Source of the DNA: Moritella sp. PE36
GTDB taxonomy: Bacteria; Pseudomonadota; Gammaproteobacteria; Enterobacterales; Moritellaceae
NCBI RefSeq assembly: GCF_000170855.1
Contig: NZ_ABCQ01000025.1
Span: 1-60,020 of the forward strand
DNA: 60,020 nucleotides
Direction of reading: 5' to 3'
Positions 18,649 through 28,800 of this stretch are shown here, piece after piece. The notes under the pieces were generated by a model. That model did no database searches, was not told the origin of the DNA, and saw only the letters and a program-made list of their open reading frames with translations. The position numbers and the translations under genes were made by a program. The stretch's first letter is position 1. Each line of letters starts with the position of its first letter.

Positions 18649-20688
18649 ATGCGATTTTATATTTTAATTTGCCTATTACTTTCTTCTTTCGTTTATGCCG
18701 AGCAAAGTGCAACTGCGTTTGATCCTGCGGCGAAAGTGGCTAGTGCGCAGTTATTATCAACGGCGAATGGCGTTAATGGTGCCTCGATATTGTCTATGGG
18801 CTTGAAAATAACCTTAGATGATGAGTGGAAAACCTATTGGAGTTCACCAGGGCTAGCCGGCGCACCCCCGAGTATTGACTGGCAAGGATCTGAAAATTTA
18901 GCTGATGTTGAATGGTTATGGCCGGTGCCGCAGCGCATGATGGTGTATGACGTTGAGACGTATGGTTACAAACACGAAGTTATTTATCCTCTGCAAGTCA
19001 CCGTTATTGATCCCAGTAAAGCGCTAGCGTTACAAGCTAAAACGACCATGTTAGTGTGTCGTGAAGTGTGCATACGTGCGCAAGTGGATCTGGTCTTAAA
19101 TCTCCCCGCGACAGCAAACAGTATTGATAAAGCCTCAAGTGCGCAGCTACAGCCTTACGTCGCCAATGTGCCGGTGGATATTAGTGCCACATCGGCCTCT
19201 ATCCAACAGTTTGGCTGGGACAGTGCATCATCGCAATTATTAATTGAAGTGGCAGGGCTAACCACGCCAGTGCTTGATGGTTTTGTTGAAGGGGTGGATT
19301 TTACTTTATTTAGTCAGCCGCAAATAAGCCAGCAAGATGGAGTGACGCGTTTAATTATACGGGTTGAAGACATGGCGGGCACGCCTGCTCGTTTAGATCC
19401 TCAGCAAGCGTTAAAAGTGACGCTAACCAATGCCCACGGAGGCATTACATTTACCGATACCATTAAACCCACCGTGATTGAACAAACCTTACCAAGTTGG
19501 ATATACATGTTGCTGCTGGCAGTTATAGGTGGTTTTATTCTTAATTTAATGCCGTGTGTATTACCGGTATTGTCGATTAAATTATTAGGTGTGGTTGAAT
19601 CGGTCAGCGAGTCGAGTGCGCAACGACGGGTTAACTTTTTATTAAGCGCCGCGGGTATTTTTGTGGCGTTTTGGTTGCTGGCATTACTCTTTATAGGTTT
19701 AAAGTATTTCGGTATTGGTTTTGGTTGGGGGGTGCAATTCCAGTCAGCCGCATTTTTATTGATTATGATCCCAGTGCTGCTGCTATTCGCATTAAATCTC
19801 CTGGATAAATTTGATGTGCAATTACCACAAAGTTTAATGGATAAATTATCCGGTTCTAATAAAGGCCATTTTTATCAAGGCATCTTTGCGGTGTTATTAG
19901 CAACGCCTTGCTCTGCGCCTTTTTTAGGTACCGCGGTGGCCTTTGCACTGGCGGGTTCAAGTTGGCAAATCATGGTGATATTCAGTGGTTTAGCCTTGGG
20001 TTTATCACTGCCATATTTACTTATCGCGATGTGGCCGAATAGCGTGAAAGTAATGCCAAAACCAGGGTTGTGGATGGTACGCTTTCGTCAGTTTTTAGCC
20101 GCCTTATTGTGCGCGACGTTAGTGTGGCTGATTTGGCTACTGCAAGCACATTTAAGCATGATGTTGTGGGTTGTTTTTAGCATCATCATTTGTGCCATGG
20201 TGATACTCTTGATCGTGAAACCTGGGCCTAAATCACTGGTCACGACATTTGCAATATATCTGCTGTTGGCGAATACAATCATTTGGTCGCCTGAATCAGA
20301 GACGTTATTACAGCGTAATGATATTCAGTCTGGATCAGAAATTCATTGGCAGGTATTTGAGCCAGAAAAAATTGCGGGTTATGTAGCGGAAGGAAAAACC
20401 GTGTTCATCGATATTACCGCTGACTGGTGCATTACCTGTGTGGTGAATGAACGTGCAGTGTTGCAACGTAGTGATATTATCGCCCGTCTAAATGCGGATA
20501 ATGTGGTGGCGATGAAAGGAGACTGGACTAAACCGGATAGTCAAATTGAAGCTTATCTCAAACGTCATGGCCGTTATGCGATCCCATTTAATCAGGTGTT
20601 TGGTCCGGCATTACCACAAGGCAAGTTATTACCGGAGTTATTAACCAAAGATATCGTTACTATCGGGTTGCTGCAGGCAGGGCAGTAA
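18649..20688 (+). CDS. DsbD/ScsB-family thiol:disulfide reductant transporter
   Basis: A 679-residue inner-membrane protein that moves reducing power from cytoplasmic thioredoxin to the periplasm. In order: signal peptide (1-17), a periplasmic N-terminal domain with a Cys pair (LVCREVC, C137 and C141), a polytopic core of about eight helices (about 275-535) with the paired Cys motifs MPCVLPVLSIK and TPCSAPFLGT, and a C-terminal thioredoxin-like domain with WCITC (C594, C597). The N-terminal domain and CREVC motif fit the ScsB subgroup (suppressor of copper sensitivity) more than classical DsbD. No scsC or scsD partner is adjacent, so the acceptor protein is unknown. Confidence 0.85.
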   Translation: MRFYILICLLLSSFVYAEQSATAFDPAAKVASAQLLSTANGVNGASILSMGLKITLDDEWKTYWSSPGLAGAPPSIDWQGSENLADVEWLWPVPQRMMVYDVETYGYKHEVIYPLQVTVIDPSKALALQAKTTMLVCREVCIRAQVDLVLNLPATANSIDKASSAQLQPYVANVPVDISATSASIQQFGWDSASSQLLIEVAGLTTPVLDGFVEGVDFTLFSQPQISQQDGVTRLIIRVEDMAGTPARLDPQQALKVTLTNAHGGITFTDTIKPTVIEQTLPSWIYMLLLAVIGGFILNLMPCVLPVLSIKLLGVVESVSESSAQRRVNFLLSAAGIFVAFWLLALLFIGLKYFGIGFGWGVQFQSAAFLLIMIPVLLLFALNLLDKFDVQLPQSLMDKLSGSNKGHFYQGIFAVLLATPCSAPFLGTAVAFALAGSSWQIMVIFSGLALGLSLPYLLIAMWPNSVKVMPKPGLWMVRFRQFLAALLCATLVWLIWLLQAHLSMMLWVVFSIIICAMVILLIVKPGPKSLVTTFAIYLLLANTIIWSPESETLLQRNDIQSGSEIHWQVFEPEKIAGYVAEGKTVFIDITADWCITCVVNERAVLQRSDIIARLNADNVVAMKGDWTKPDSQIEAYLKRHGRYAIPFNQVFGPALPQGKLLPELLTKDIVTIGLLQAGQ

Positions 20689-20703
20689 TTCAGACACATT
20701 GTT

Positions 20704-20725
20704 GCGTTATTGCAGCGTTATTGCA
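20704..20725 (+). repeat. Tandem 11-bp repeat, two copies
   Basis: GCGTTATTGCA is repeated twice head to tail just after the DsbD-like gene. It is short and of unknown significance. Confidence 0.5.
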
Positions 20726-20913
20726 GCGTGATAAGCGGAGCAAGGCAAAAGCGAATGGAAATTAAACGCCTGGCTTTTTGTCTTGCAGTTCGATTATTTT
20801 GCTGTTCTAATTGCGCTCTTCTGAATTTATACAAGACTCATTTTATTGTTGAACCAAGTGATTGACGAATGTATTAAATCGTTAAATTGGCGAACAGATA
20901 AAATAGATATACG

Positions 20914-21279
20914 ATGAAAACAGTTACTGAAATTTTAGCGCAGCCACGTTTAAACCGTGAAATGCGCCTACAAAATGCAATGATCACTATGTATTGTAAG
21001 CAGCATCATGTTTACCAAGGCAAGGTGTGTCGTGAGTGCGAGCGTTTACAACAAATGACCGCACGTAAATTGGCATTTTGTGAAAGCGGTATCGAAAAAC
21101 CCACCTGTGCAACCTGCACTGCTGTATGTTATACCCCAGTTGTCTCCAAACAAGTAAAGACTATTTCTCGTTGGGGCCGCCTGCGCATTTGGTTTCGTCA
21201 TCCTATCCTCATGTCGTTATATTGTTTTGATAGTCTGAAACCAAGTCAAATGCCAAAGCCTAAGTTACTAAATCTGTAG
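20914..21279 (+). CDS. YgbA-like protein (nitrous oxide-stimulated promoter family)
   Basis: A 121-residue cytoplasmic protein with the family pattern RLNREMRLQNAMITMYCKQHH, then CRECERLQ, then CESGIEKPTCATCTAVCYTP. The eight clustered cysteines suggest metal or Fe-S binding. In E. coli, YgbA belongs to the NO-responsive NsrR regulon and supports recovery from nitrosative stress. A recognisable NsrR site was not found upstream. The last 20 bases overlap the 3' end of the convergent epimerase-like gene. Confidence 0.8.
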   Translation: MKTVTEILAQPRLNREMRLQNAMITMYCKQHHVYQGKVCRECERLQQMTARKLAFCESGIEKPTCATCTAVCYTPVVSKQVKTISRWGRLRIWFRHPILMSLYCFDSLKPSQMPKPKLLNL

Positions 21280-22090
21280 CTGACTGATGGCTAAATTGGT
21301 AGTTTAATCGTTGCTTTAACTTCTCGTTGGCAATGATGCAATGTGGTTTACTGTTCTTAGCTGTAAAGCTTGGCATGGTAATACCGAGTTGTTTGGCCGC
21401 TTGCTGATAGAAATCTTGTCTGCTGGCATGGTGATCGCAACAGGCATTGAAAATTTCTCCCCAACATTGTTGTTTGATCACTTGCTCAATGACTCCAACC
21501 GCATCCTGTTGATGAATTAGGTTTATCGGTGATTCTCCCGCATCAAAGATATGTCCGTCGCTACTCTTTTTCGATAAGCTTCGCGTTGGATTTCTATCTG
21601 CGCTAATCAGCCCGGCAAAGCGGATAATGGTGCAATCAATATCCTGTTGTTGCTGAATTAACTGTTCTGCCGCATACACAGTACTGCTTGAATTTAAGGG
21701 TGATGTTTCGGTCAATGCTTGGTCTGTTTTGTGATAAATGCTGGTGGAACTAATAAAAATAAATTTGTCCACTTGGTATTTTTTAAGTAGCGCTAACAAC
21801 AGTGCAATTTGCACCGCTAATGGTGCACTGGCATGATTGCCTCTACTGGCAGGCAGCAGGCAAATGGCAATATCTTTATTGCTTAACAAGCTTGCCCAAT
21901 CCCCTTGTGGTTCATCGCTAAGGGTGGCGCTTACTGCTGGGATACCTTGAGCAACTAAACTTGCTGCTTTTTCTGTATGGCTGCAACTGACTGTAAGCGG
22001 ATAGTCTTGCGATAATAACTGTCGTGCTAGCGGTTTACCTAACCAGCCCGCGCCTATGATTGCAATTTTCGGTTGTTTATTTGTGCTCAT
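21260..22090 (-). CDS. NAD(P)-dependent epimerase/dehydratase-like protein (YeeZ type)
   Basis: A 276-residue Rossmann-fold protein with the nucleotide-binding start IAIIGAGWLGKPLARQL (residues 9-25). It has an SDR-like SSTSIY segment followed by a Tyr (VYAAEQLIQ) where the catalytic YxxxK would be; the Lys is replaced, giving YAAEQ. This matches the YeeZ subgroup of extended SDR proteins, whose substrate is unknown. The gene overlaps ygbA at the 3' end by 20 bases. Confidence 0.72.
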   Translation of the reverse strand: MSTNKQPKIAIIGAGWLGKPLARQLLSQDYPLTVSCSHTEKAASLVAQGIPAVSATLSDEPQGDWASLLSNKDIAICLLPASRGNHASAPLAVQIALLLALLKKYQVDKFIFISSTSIYHKTDQALTETSPLNSSSTVYAAEQLIQQQQDIDCTIIRFAGLISADRNPTRSLSKKSSDGHIFDAGESPINLIHQQDAVGVIEQVIKQQCWGEIFNACCDHHASRQDFYQQAAKQLGITMPSFTAKNSKPHCIIANEKLKQRLNYQFSHQSATDLVT

Positions 22091-22187
22091 ATCAGTTGCC
22101 TGTATTATCTAGTTAGATACAAGCGTAACGATTTTTGGTTATAATAGCGATTGATAATCTGTCGTTACATAAACTAAAGAGAAAACC

Positions 22188-22658
22188 ATGAGTAGATCTA
22201 CAGATAGCTGGGCTATCGTGCATATTGATGATTCTTACAATGCATCAGTATTAGGCAGCAGAGGCACTAAGCTACACTGGTGTAATAGCCGTGCACAGGC
22301 CATTGAGTTTATTTATGATGAGTATCTGGATATTTTGGCCGACACCGGCGAGATGGATGGCGCGTTAGTGCATGCGGCGAAACAGCGTTTTAAAGTACTG
22401 CAACAGCAAGCGTACTCAGATGCGGAATGGATCGAAAACGTGAATGAGTTAACGATCGATTTACGCCATATTATTTGGTTTGGCAGCATTGGCGACATGG
22501 CTGAATTAAACAATGACTTTGCGTGTGCAGTACGTGAAGTGTATTGGGAAGAATTTGGTGAGTATGATGAAGATGATCCAAGTGCATATGTGCCTGAAGA
22601 TGAATGGTCAGAGCTTTCTGAGGCCTTAGTTGAATATTTAGGCCGCGCAATCGTATAA
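22188..22658 (+). CDS. Acidic conserved-looking protein of unknown function
   Basis: A 156-residue soluble protein that I do not recognise. It begins MSRSTDSWAIVHIDDSYNASVLGSR and becomes strongly acidic, with EEFGEYDEDDPSAYVPEDEW near residue 125-145. There is no signal peptide, membrane segment or cysteine-rich motif. AAAGAGAA upstream serves as the ribosome-binding site. Codon use looks like that of neighbouring genes. It stands alone, followed by a palindromic repeat. Confidence 0.7.
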   Translation: MSRSTDSWAIVHIDDSYNASVLGSRGTKLHWCNSRAQAIEFIYDEYLDILADTGEMDGALVHAAKQRFKVLQQQAYSDAEWIENVNELTIDLRHIIWFGSIGDMAELNNDFACAVREVYWEEFGEYDEDDPSAYVPEDEWSELSEALVEYLGRAIV

Positions 22659-22664
22659 GTAAAT

Positions 22665-22734
22665 TATAGACCCAAGCTACCTTCATTCGGTTTGCCCTAC
22701 GGGAGGCGAGCATCTTGCAGTAGCTTGGGTATAG
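22665..22734. repeat. Dispersed palindromic repeat, copy 2
   Basis: The arms TATAGACCCAAGCTAC and GTAGCTTGGGTATA pair with one inserted base difference. The inner CATCTTGCAG matches the CATCTTGAAG of copy 1 at 18525-18592. It lies 7 bases after the preceding stop codon, so it may act as a 3'-end hairpin. Confidence 0.7.
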
Positions 22735-22896
22735 ATGTTGTGTGTCGTAAAAATAAAGGCGCACATTGATACCTCCTGCCTCGTTATCTCAGCGCCGTCC
22801 AATATTTATATATTTTTTTTTAACCCTCTCCAAATAAGTAATTCAAGCGCTTAAAAGTGCATATTTATAGAATTGGCTGATTCTGCTTCTGCGTCG

Positions 22897-23006
22897 TTGG
22901 CAGATATACAATTTGTGTCTATCATTTAATCAAATATGCTTTTTGGTCATGGATAACCGAAATATAACATCAAAAAATACAGTTTAACCACATTATTATC
23001 TGCCAA
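22897..23006 (+). promoter_or_regulatory. pelA upstream region: widely spaced 10-bp inverted repeat around a putative promoter
   Basis: TTGGCAGATA (22897-22906) and its exact complement TATCTGCCAA (22997-23006) lie 100 bases apart. Between them TTGTGT (22913-22918) and TATGCT (22935-22940), spaced 16, could form a sigma-70 promoter. Two identical half-sites flanking a promoter would suit a regulator that loops DNA. The rest of 22735-23061 is AT-rich with no gene. Confidence 0.35.
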
Positions 23007-23061
23007 AACGGTACTCGCAGCTAATTGTGAACTTGTGTATTGGTTACAATTAAGGTTATCT

Positions 23062-25833
23062 ATGCGATTAATAAGGTATATAAAACCATTTATTATGTGG
23101 TGTTTTTTAAGCGCAAACTCTCACGCTAATTCACTTGCTGATGTCGTCACATTTTCTAACGCCGTTGAGCAACCTAAATCTATCGCTTTTTACTACAATG
23201 CCATTGATTCTGTTCGTGAATTGATGAGCTATGACCGTGTCGTGGTTAACCCCCGTCTTATCAGCGAAAAACAACTTAAAACCCTGCATCTTGTACAAAC
23301 GAGGGTATTTGCTTATATCAGCGTTGGTGAATTTGCCAATGCTCAATTGCCCGCATCATTACGTGATGCTGTCATGACTGAAAATACCACCTGGCAGAGT
23401 TACGCCATGGATCTCACCGATCCCATTTGGCAATCCCATTTGCTCCAGCAAGCACAAGCGTATTTAGATAAAGGTTTTGATGGCTTATTTTTAGATACAC
23501 TCGATAGCTACATGTTATTTGCGCAGGGTGTTGCGCAGCAAGAACAGCAAGATGCCTTAATTAATATTGTTCGACGTTTTCAGCAGTTAACGCCGCAATC
23601 TCGGCTGATCCTTAATCGTGGTTTTGCCATCGTACCGCAACTTGAAAAGCCGATTGAAGCGGTTGTAGCAGAATCATTGTGGCAGAGTTATGACCCGATA
23701 AAAGGTATATATCATCCTGTCGAGGAGAGTGACAGTCGCTGGTTACAAGACCAACTCGATGCGGTCAAAGCGCAAGGCATTGAAGCCATCGTTATTGATT
23801 ATTTACCGACGCGTTCACGTAAAGCACAAATTAAACTTGCTAAGCGATTGATTCGTGCTGGCTACACACCTTACGTCAGTGATGGTTTATTGTATGAGTT
23901 TGGGGTGAGTACGATTGAACCTATACCTAAGCGGATATTTGGTTTATATAATGGGAAAAACGAACGTAAAGTTGATTCATATTGTCATCGTTTAGTCTCG
24001 ATGCCAATTGAATATCAAGGTTATGTGCTTGACTGTAAAGATATTAATACACTTGATTTTAGTCATATTGATACCAGTAAATATGCCGGTGCCGTTATTT
24101 GGTTAGATCAAGCTGTCTATAATCAATATCCCAAACTATCGCAGTGGTTAATGCAAGAATTATATCGTTGGCCAATCTTATTTATCAGTTCATTACCAAC
24201 GGATAAAGCATTACTGGCTAAATTAGGCATACGGTTAAACGGGCTGCTTGAGGGTAAAATAAGGATAACCAAGGGCAAGAAATGGCTTGAAGATCGTTAT
24301 CCACTGTCGTTCAGTGAATTTGATGCGCATCCTCGCTGGCAAGTTGAGAGTGATGGGCTGAAGCAGTATGTTACGGTTGCTGATGCGCATAATAACACAT
24401 CGACCTTATTTTTCAGTGCCGACTGGGGTGGGGCGATTATGGCACCATTACCGGTATCTAACTTAGCTAACCATAAAGAAAAGTGGCTGCTTGATCCTTT
24501 TAAGCTACTTAAATTAACGCTGAAATTACCTATTATTCCTGCGCCAGATGTAACGACCGAATCGGGTCGGCGGATTTTAACCAGCCATGTTGATGGCGAT
24601 GGTTTTTTATCTAAAGGTTGGTTTCCGGGTAACCCTTATACCGCCGAAGTATTGCGTGATCATGTGTTTAAGCCTTATACCTTTCCGCAAACCGTGTCGG
24701 TAATTGAAGGGGAGGTTGGCATGCGTGGCTTACATCCAAAACAAAGCCCGAAACTTGAAGCAATCGCCCGTGATATTTTTAAATTACCACACATAGAAAT
24801 TGCGTCACATACCTTTAGTCATCCATTTTTTTGGGATAACAGTCATAAAGAGGTCACTAAAAAATACGGTGAACATTTACCGATCCCAAATTACGAGCTT
24901 GATTATGAACAAGAAGTACTGGGTTCAATTCGTTACATTAGGGAGACGCTAGCACCTAAAGGCAAAAAAGTGAACGTTATCTTATGGTCAGGGAAAGCAG
25001 ACCCTGATGAAGCGACTCTCGCCATGGCTGATAATGCGGGATTATTTAATTTAAACGGCGGTAATACCTTTGCAGTGGCCGGTGATAATGATTGGTCAAG
25101 CGTGTCTCCCACGATCGTTTGGTATCCTTCTAGTGTGCAGGTCTATGCGCCGGTATTAAATGAAAATTTGTATACCAATTTATGGAGTGAAAACCATGAT
25201 GGTTACGAGAGAACAATTGAAACGTTTGATTTGTTAGGTCATCCACGTCGCTTAAAATCCATTAGTATTTATTATCATATGTATTCAGGCGCTTACCCCG
25301 CGTCATTAAATAGTCTGATTAAAGTATATGATTGGGCACTGGCCCAAAAAGTGAACCCTTTATATATCAGCGAGTATTCTGCAAGAGCAAGACAACTGTA
25401 CGAAACCAGTTTGGCGAAAACCTTAGATGGTCGTTGGTTGGTTAACTCCACTGGCGTACGGAGTATTAGATTAGCCAATCAACTCGGTTTTCCGGTTATA
25501 AATCAGAGCAATATAGCAGGTTGGGCAAATGGACCTGATGGTAAATACATTACCTTAATATCACCTCGAACACAGCTGACACTTTCAGACAAAAATCATC
25601 AACAAGTGCGATTATCCAGTGCCAACGGAATACTGACTAAATGGGTTGAAAATAGTGATCATATTAACTGGGCATTTCACAGTTATGTACCATTTCAGTT
25701 GGAAATTGCCAATGCCAGCCACTGTACAGTTCAGGCGAATAAACCATTAAAATTATCACGACTGGCGGATAAAACATTGGTTTTAAAATCGTCACAGTCA
25801 GGGCAATTCTCTGGCTCAATATATTGTAAATAA
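23062..25833 (+). CDS. pelA: PelA: Pel polysaccharide deacetylase and glycoside hydrolase
   Basis: PelA is the periplasmic enzyme of Pel biosynthesis that partially deacetylates and can cleave the galactosamine-rich polymer. A signal peptide covers residues 1-22. A TIM-barrel hydrolase domain (GH166-like, about 35-290) carries AYISVGEF, GLFLDTLDSY and the likely catalytic Glu204 in VVAESLW. A linker/reductase-like domain spans about 290-490. A polysaccharide-deacetylase domain (about 500-770) carries the Asp motif SHVDGDG (509-514) and the metal motif SHTFSH (H583, H587). A C-terminal beta domain ends at 923. I choose ATG 23062 with AAGG at 23052-23055 over an upstream GTG at 23035. It is the first gene of pelABCDEFG. 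Confidence 0.93.
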   Translation: MRLIRYIKPFIMWCFLSANSHANSLADVVTFSNAVEQPKSIAFYYNAIDSVRELMSYDRVVVNPRLISEKQLKTLHLVQTRVFAYISVGEFANAQLPASLRDAVMTENTTWQSYAMDLTDPIWQSHLLQQAQAYLDKGFDGLFLDTLDSYMLFAQGVAQQEQQDALINIVRRFQQLTPQSRLILNRGFAIVPQLEKPIEAVVAESLWQSYDPIKGIYHPVEESDSRWLQDQLDAVKAQGIEAIVIDYLPTRSRKAQIKLAKRLIRAGYTPYVSDGLLYEFGVSTIEPIPKRIFGLYNGKNERKVDSYCHRLVSMPIEYQGYVLDCKDINTLDFSHIDTSKYAGAVIWLDQAVYNQYPKLSQWLMQELYRWPILFISSLPTDKALLAKLGIRLNGLLEGKIRITKGKKWLEDRYPLSFSEFDAHPRWQVESDGLKQYVTVADAHNNTSTLFFSADWGGAIMAPLPVSNLANHKEKWLLDPFKLLKLTLKLPIIPAPDVTTESGRRILTSHVDGDGFLSKGWFPGNPYTAEVLRDHVFKPYTFPQTVSVIEGEVGMRGLHPKQSPKLEAIARDIFKLPHIEIASHTFSHPFFWDNSHKEVTKKYGEHLPIPNYELDYEQEVLGSIRYIRETLAPKGKKVNVILWSGKADPDEATLAMADNAGLFNLNGGNTFAVAGDNDWSSVSPTIVWYPSSVQVYAPVLNENLYTNLWSENHDGYERTIETFDLLGHPRRLKSISIYYHMYSGAYPASLNSLIKVYDWALAQKVNPLYISEYSARARQLYETSLAKTLDGRWLVNSTGVRSIRLANQLGFPVINQSNIAGWANGPDGKYITLISPRTQLTLSDKNHQQVRLSSANGILTKWVENSDHINWAFHSYVPFQLEIANASHCTVQANKPLKLSRLADKTLVLKSSQSGQFSGSIYCK

Positions 25834-25835
25834 GG

Positions 25836-25889
25836 GACGTTAACTCAGTAAGGGATGTTAGATAAATAACAGATGTTAGATAAATAAGG
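25836..25889 (+). repeat. Three 18-bp tandem units in the pelA-pelB gap
   Basis: The gap consists of GACGTTAACTCAGTAAGG, GATGTTAGATAAATAACA and GATGTTAGATAAATAAGG, in exact 18-base register. Units 2 and 3 differ only in the last two bases; unit 1 is degenerate. The last unit supplies the AAGG ribosome-binding site for pelB. Confidence 0.8.
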
Positions 25890-25895
25890 TCTATT

Positions 25896-28800
25896 ATGAA
25901 AAGTAGTTCTAACGAAGTAAACCCCAAAAAAACCAGAACACGTATTCGGATCTTAGCACTTGGCCCGCTTACTTTGCTCGTGCTATCCGCAGTCTATGCG
26001 TTATGGTTAATTGCCCCGACGAAAGCGACATTACTGACACTCATTTCGCGATCGACATCCCCTGAAATATCCTTGTCATTTTTGACTGTGATGTTAGATA
26101 GGGAGCCTGATAATCGACAAATAAAATTGCTGATAGCGAAAAATATTCATCAATTAGGGAATATTCGAGGGGCCATTGATGTCATTGAACCGCTGCTGAA
26201 CGGCTCTGAAAGTAACAAAGACTGGCATGCACATGCGCTTTATTTAGATGCTGTGATGGCTGGTGCATACTCGGAAAAGCCCCTGTTAAATGCCTATGCA
26301 ATTAGTAAAGTTGAGCTGTTGTTTGATAATACCAACCACATTCCCAACGTGATGTTAGCCCGCAGGTTTGCTGATCTTGCCCTCTCATTGAATATGCCGA
26401 TATACGCATTAACTATATTGAAGCCACACTTAGGTAGTGATGAAATTAGTTATGACGAGTTGATCTCGTTGGCATTACAAATTTCTGATTATACGACAGC
26501 GTTAGCGCTGCTCTCTGAAAGCCTGGGTTTGACGTATGATAAAAGTGGTATAGCGGCGAATGTTAAGGTCAATAGCCCGCACAATAAACAACAAATCAAA
26601 GATGACTTACTCAGCCTAAATAAAATTTATCGCTGGCAGGGACACATAACGAAAGCATTTGAAATAAGTTTATTGCTGGTTGACAAATATCCTTCGGAAC
26701 CACAATTTCGTGATGCAAGCCAACAGGCTAAAGCGTTTTGTGATATCTATCATGAAGGACGATTTTATGATGAACTTGCCGACATAGACCTATTATTACC
26801 TGATGAATATGCAGATTGGTTAAACGCATTAGAAAAATCACAAGGCACAGCCGAAACGGTATTAAGTGTCAAAAAGTTAATGCGTAAACACCCTGATGAT
26901 ACGGCCTTGATAATTGAACTTGCCCGTTTGTATAGCTATACCAATGAATATTCTCGCGTGATCAAACTTTATCAGCAACTCAAAAAACAGCGTTCGTTAG
27001 GCTCCTCTGATGCTGTCCGGTTTGCTGAAGCTTATATTATGCTTAATCAACCGGAGGATGCGCTGAAAGTGCTCGTTGAGCCTGTTAATTGGTTGAAGGC
27101 GGATGACGCATATTTACGCATGGTGGCATTTTTATCATGGGAGTTGAGTCAAAAACCGTTGGCATTAGCAAGTCAGGAAGCATTGATGAAGCGCTCGGAT
27201 CACAATATAGATGTATATCGTTATATCCAGTTGCACAGCCCTTTTACCGAACAAGATATCCCCACACTCGTGCAGTTATATGCCAAAACTGAAAATCAAG
27301 CGTTGCTGTTGGAGGCGATCAATATTGCCTATCAGTCTGAGGTTTCGGCTGGTTCTCGTTTTGGTCGCACGGTGAAACGTGATTTTGGTTTGAAAGCGTT
27401 GATGGAGCTGGCATTACAAAATGACGCGATGAAAGATCGAGCTGATGTTTATTATTACCGTGCTATGTATGCTGTTCAGCAACAGCAATATAAAGATGCG
27501 CATCATTTCTTTCGGTTATCACTGAACTCAGAGCATTTATTTACCCCCACGATAAACAGCTATATATGGTGGGCTATTGAGATCCAAGACATTAATACGA
27601 TGCGTGAACTGTATGATACATACGGTGTGGTATTAAGGGATAATCCGGAATTTGAGCTGACCTTTGCGGTGCTAACACAACAGCTCGCTAATCGCCAACA
27701 TGCTGATATGTGGTATCGAAAATATTTAATCACCAATGATAAAACGGATAAGACGGATATTACGGTATTGATCCACTATGCTTCATTACTAGAAGAGTTA
27801 AAGTTATACGAACATGCTTATAAACTACGTCGTTATTTTGCAGAAAATCTGTCACAGACACTTGATACGTTACCAAGTGATTATGTACCCGAATACTCGT
27901 TATTAGAGTTGGTTGCGGGTGATGCCGCCGCCGCTGTGCTGACCACATCACGGGCATTGTTAAACCCAAGTGTAAATTCAGTCGCGCAATTTTTTCAATA
28001 TCAGCAGCTTTCCGGTAATAGCGATGCGATGCGATTTTGGCAGCAGCGTACTTCATTAGCGGATTACTTTTTGGCAAATGCGACGAATGATCAAGGTCAG
28101 TTGCAGCTTGACACATTAACGACAGCATCAATATCGGCGCGCCATTATCAATATGGTGAGGAGTACGCCTCACTATCCCAGCCTTCCCGGGGCAATCAAG
28201 ATGATAGTGGTAAAGATGGCTATATTACCGTGATGCATGGTCGCTCTGCATGGCGAGGCCAATACATAGCCAATACCACGTGGGATATAAATACCTTACA
28301 ACTCGATTATTATCAACTTCTTAAACACGGAGATTGGCAACTCAGTAGTTATTATCAAACGGCAGAGCCATCAGGCATTTTTTCTGATAGCAGCATTGAT
28401 GATGAGTTTCGTTTAAGTGGGCTGATTCGCTATCAATTTAACCGTAATGAATGGTTATTTGGGGTGGATATTGCAGACGGTTTGGGCGATCAACGTCTTG
28501 GTTTTAATGTAAATTATATTCATCAGTTTGATCGGATGTGGCGGGTAGAATTAGGCGCAGGGTTAAACAATGATATTCGTGCAAGTCAAGCATTGGCACT
28601 TGCAGGCAGTGATGATGTGGTTAACGCTGGATTTTATTATCAGCCCAGCAATCGTACTAATATGGCATTAACGTTAGGCTACCACCAAATGTCGACACGT
28701 TTTGATGATGAGATAGGCACTGGCTGGAGTGGCTCATTACGTGTCGCTGAGCAGTTGTTTTTTAGTTCACCTGCATGGCAGATATATGCTGATTATAGTA

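Noticed and set aside
25836..25889. Possible CRISPR array
   Set aside because: Three adjoining 18-bp units without spacers and without cas genes; it is a simple tandem repeat.
25664..25927. Minus-strand ORF over the pelA-pelB junction
   Set aside because: Its repetitive LTSLIYLT pattern is only the reverse of the 18-bp tandem repeat.
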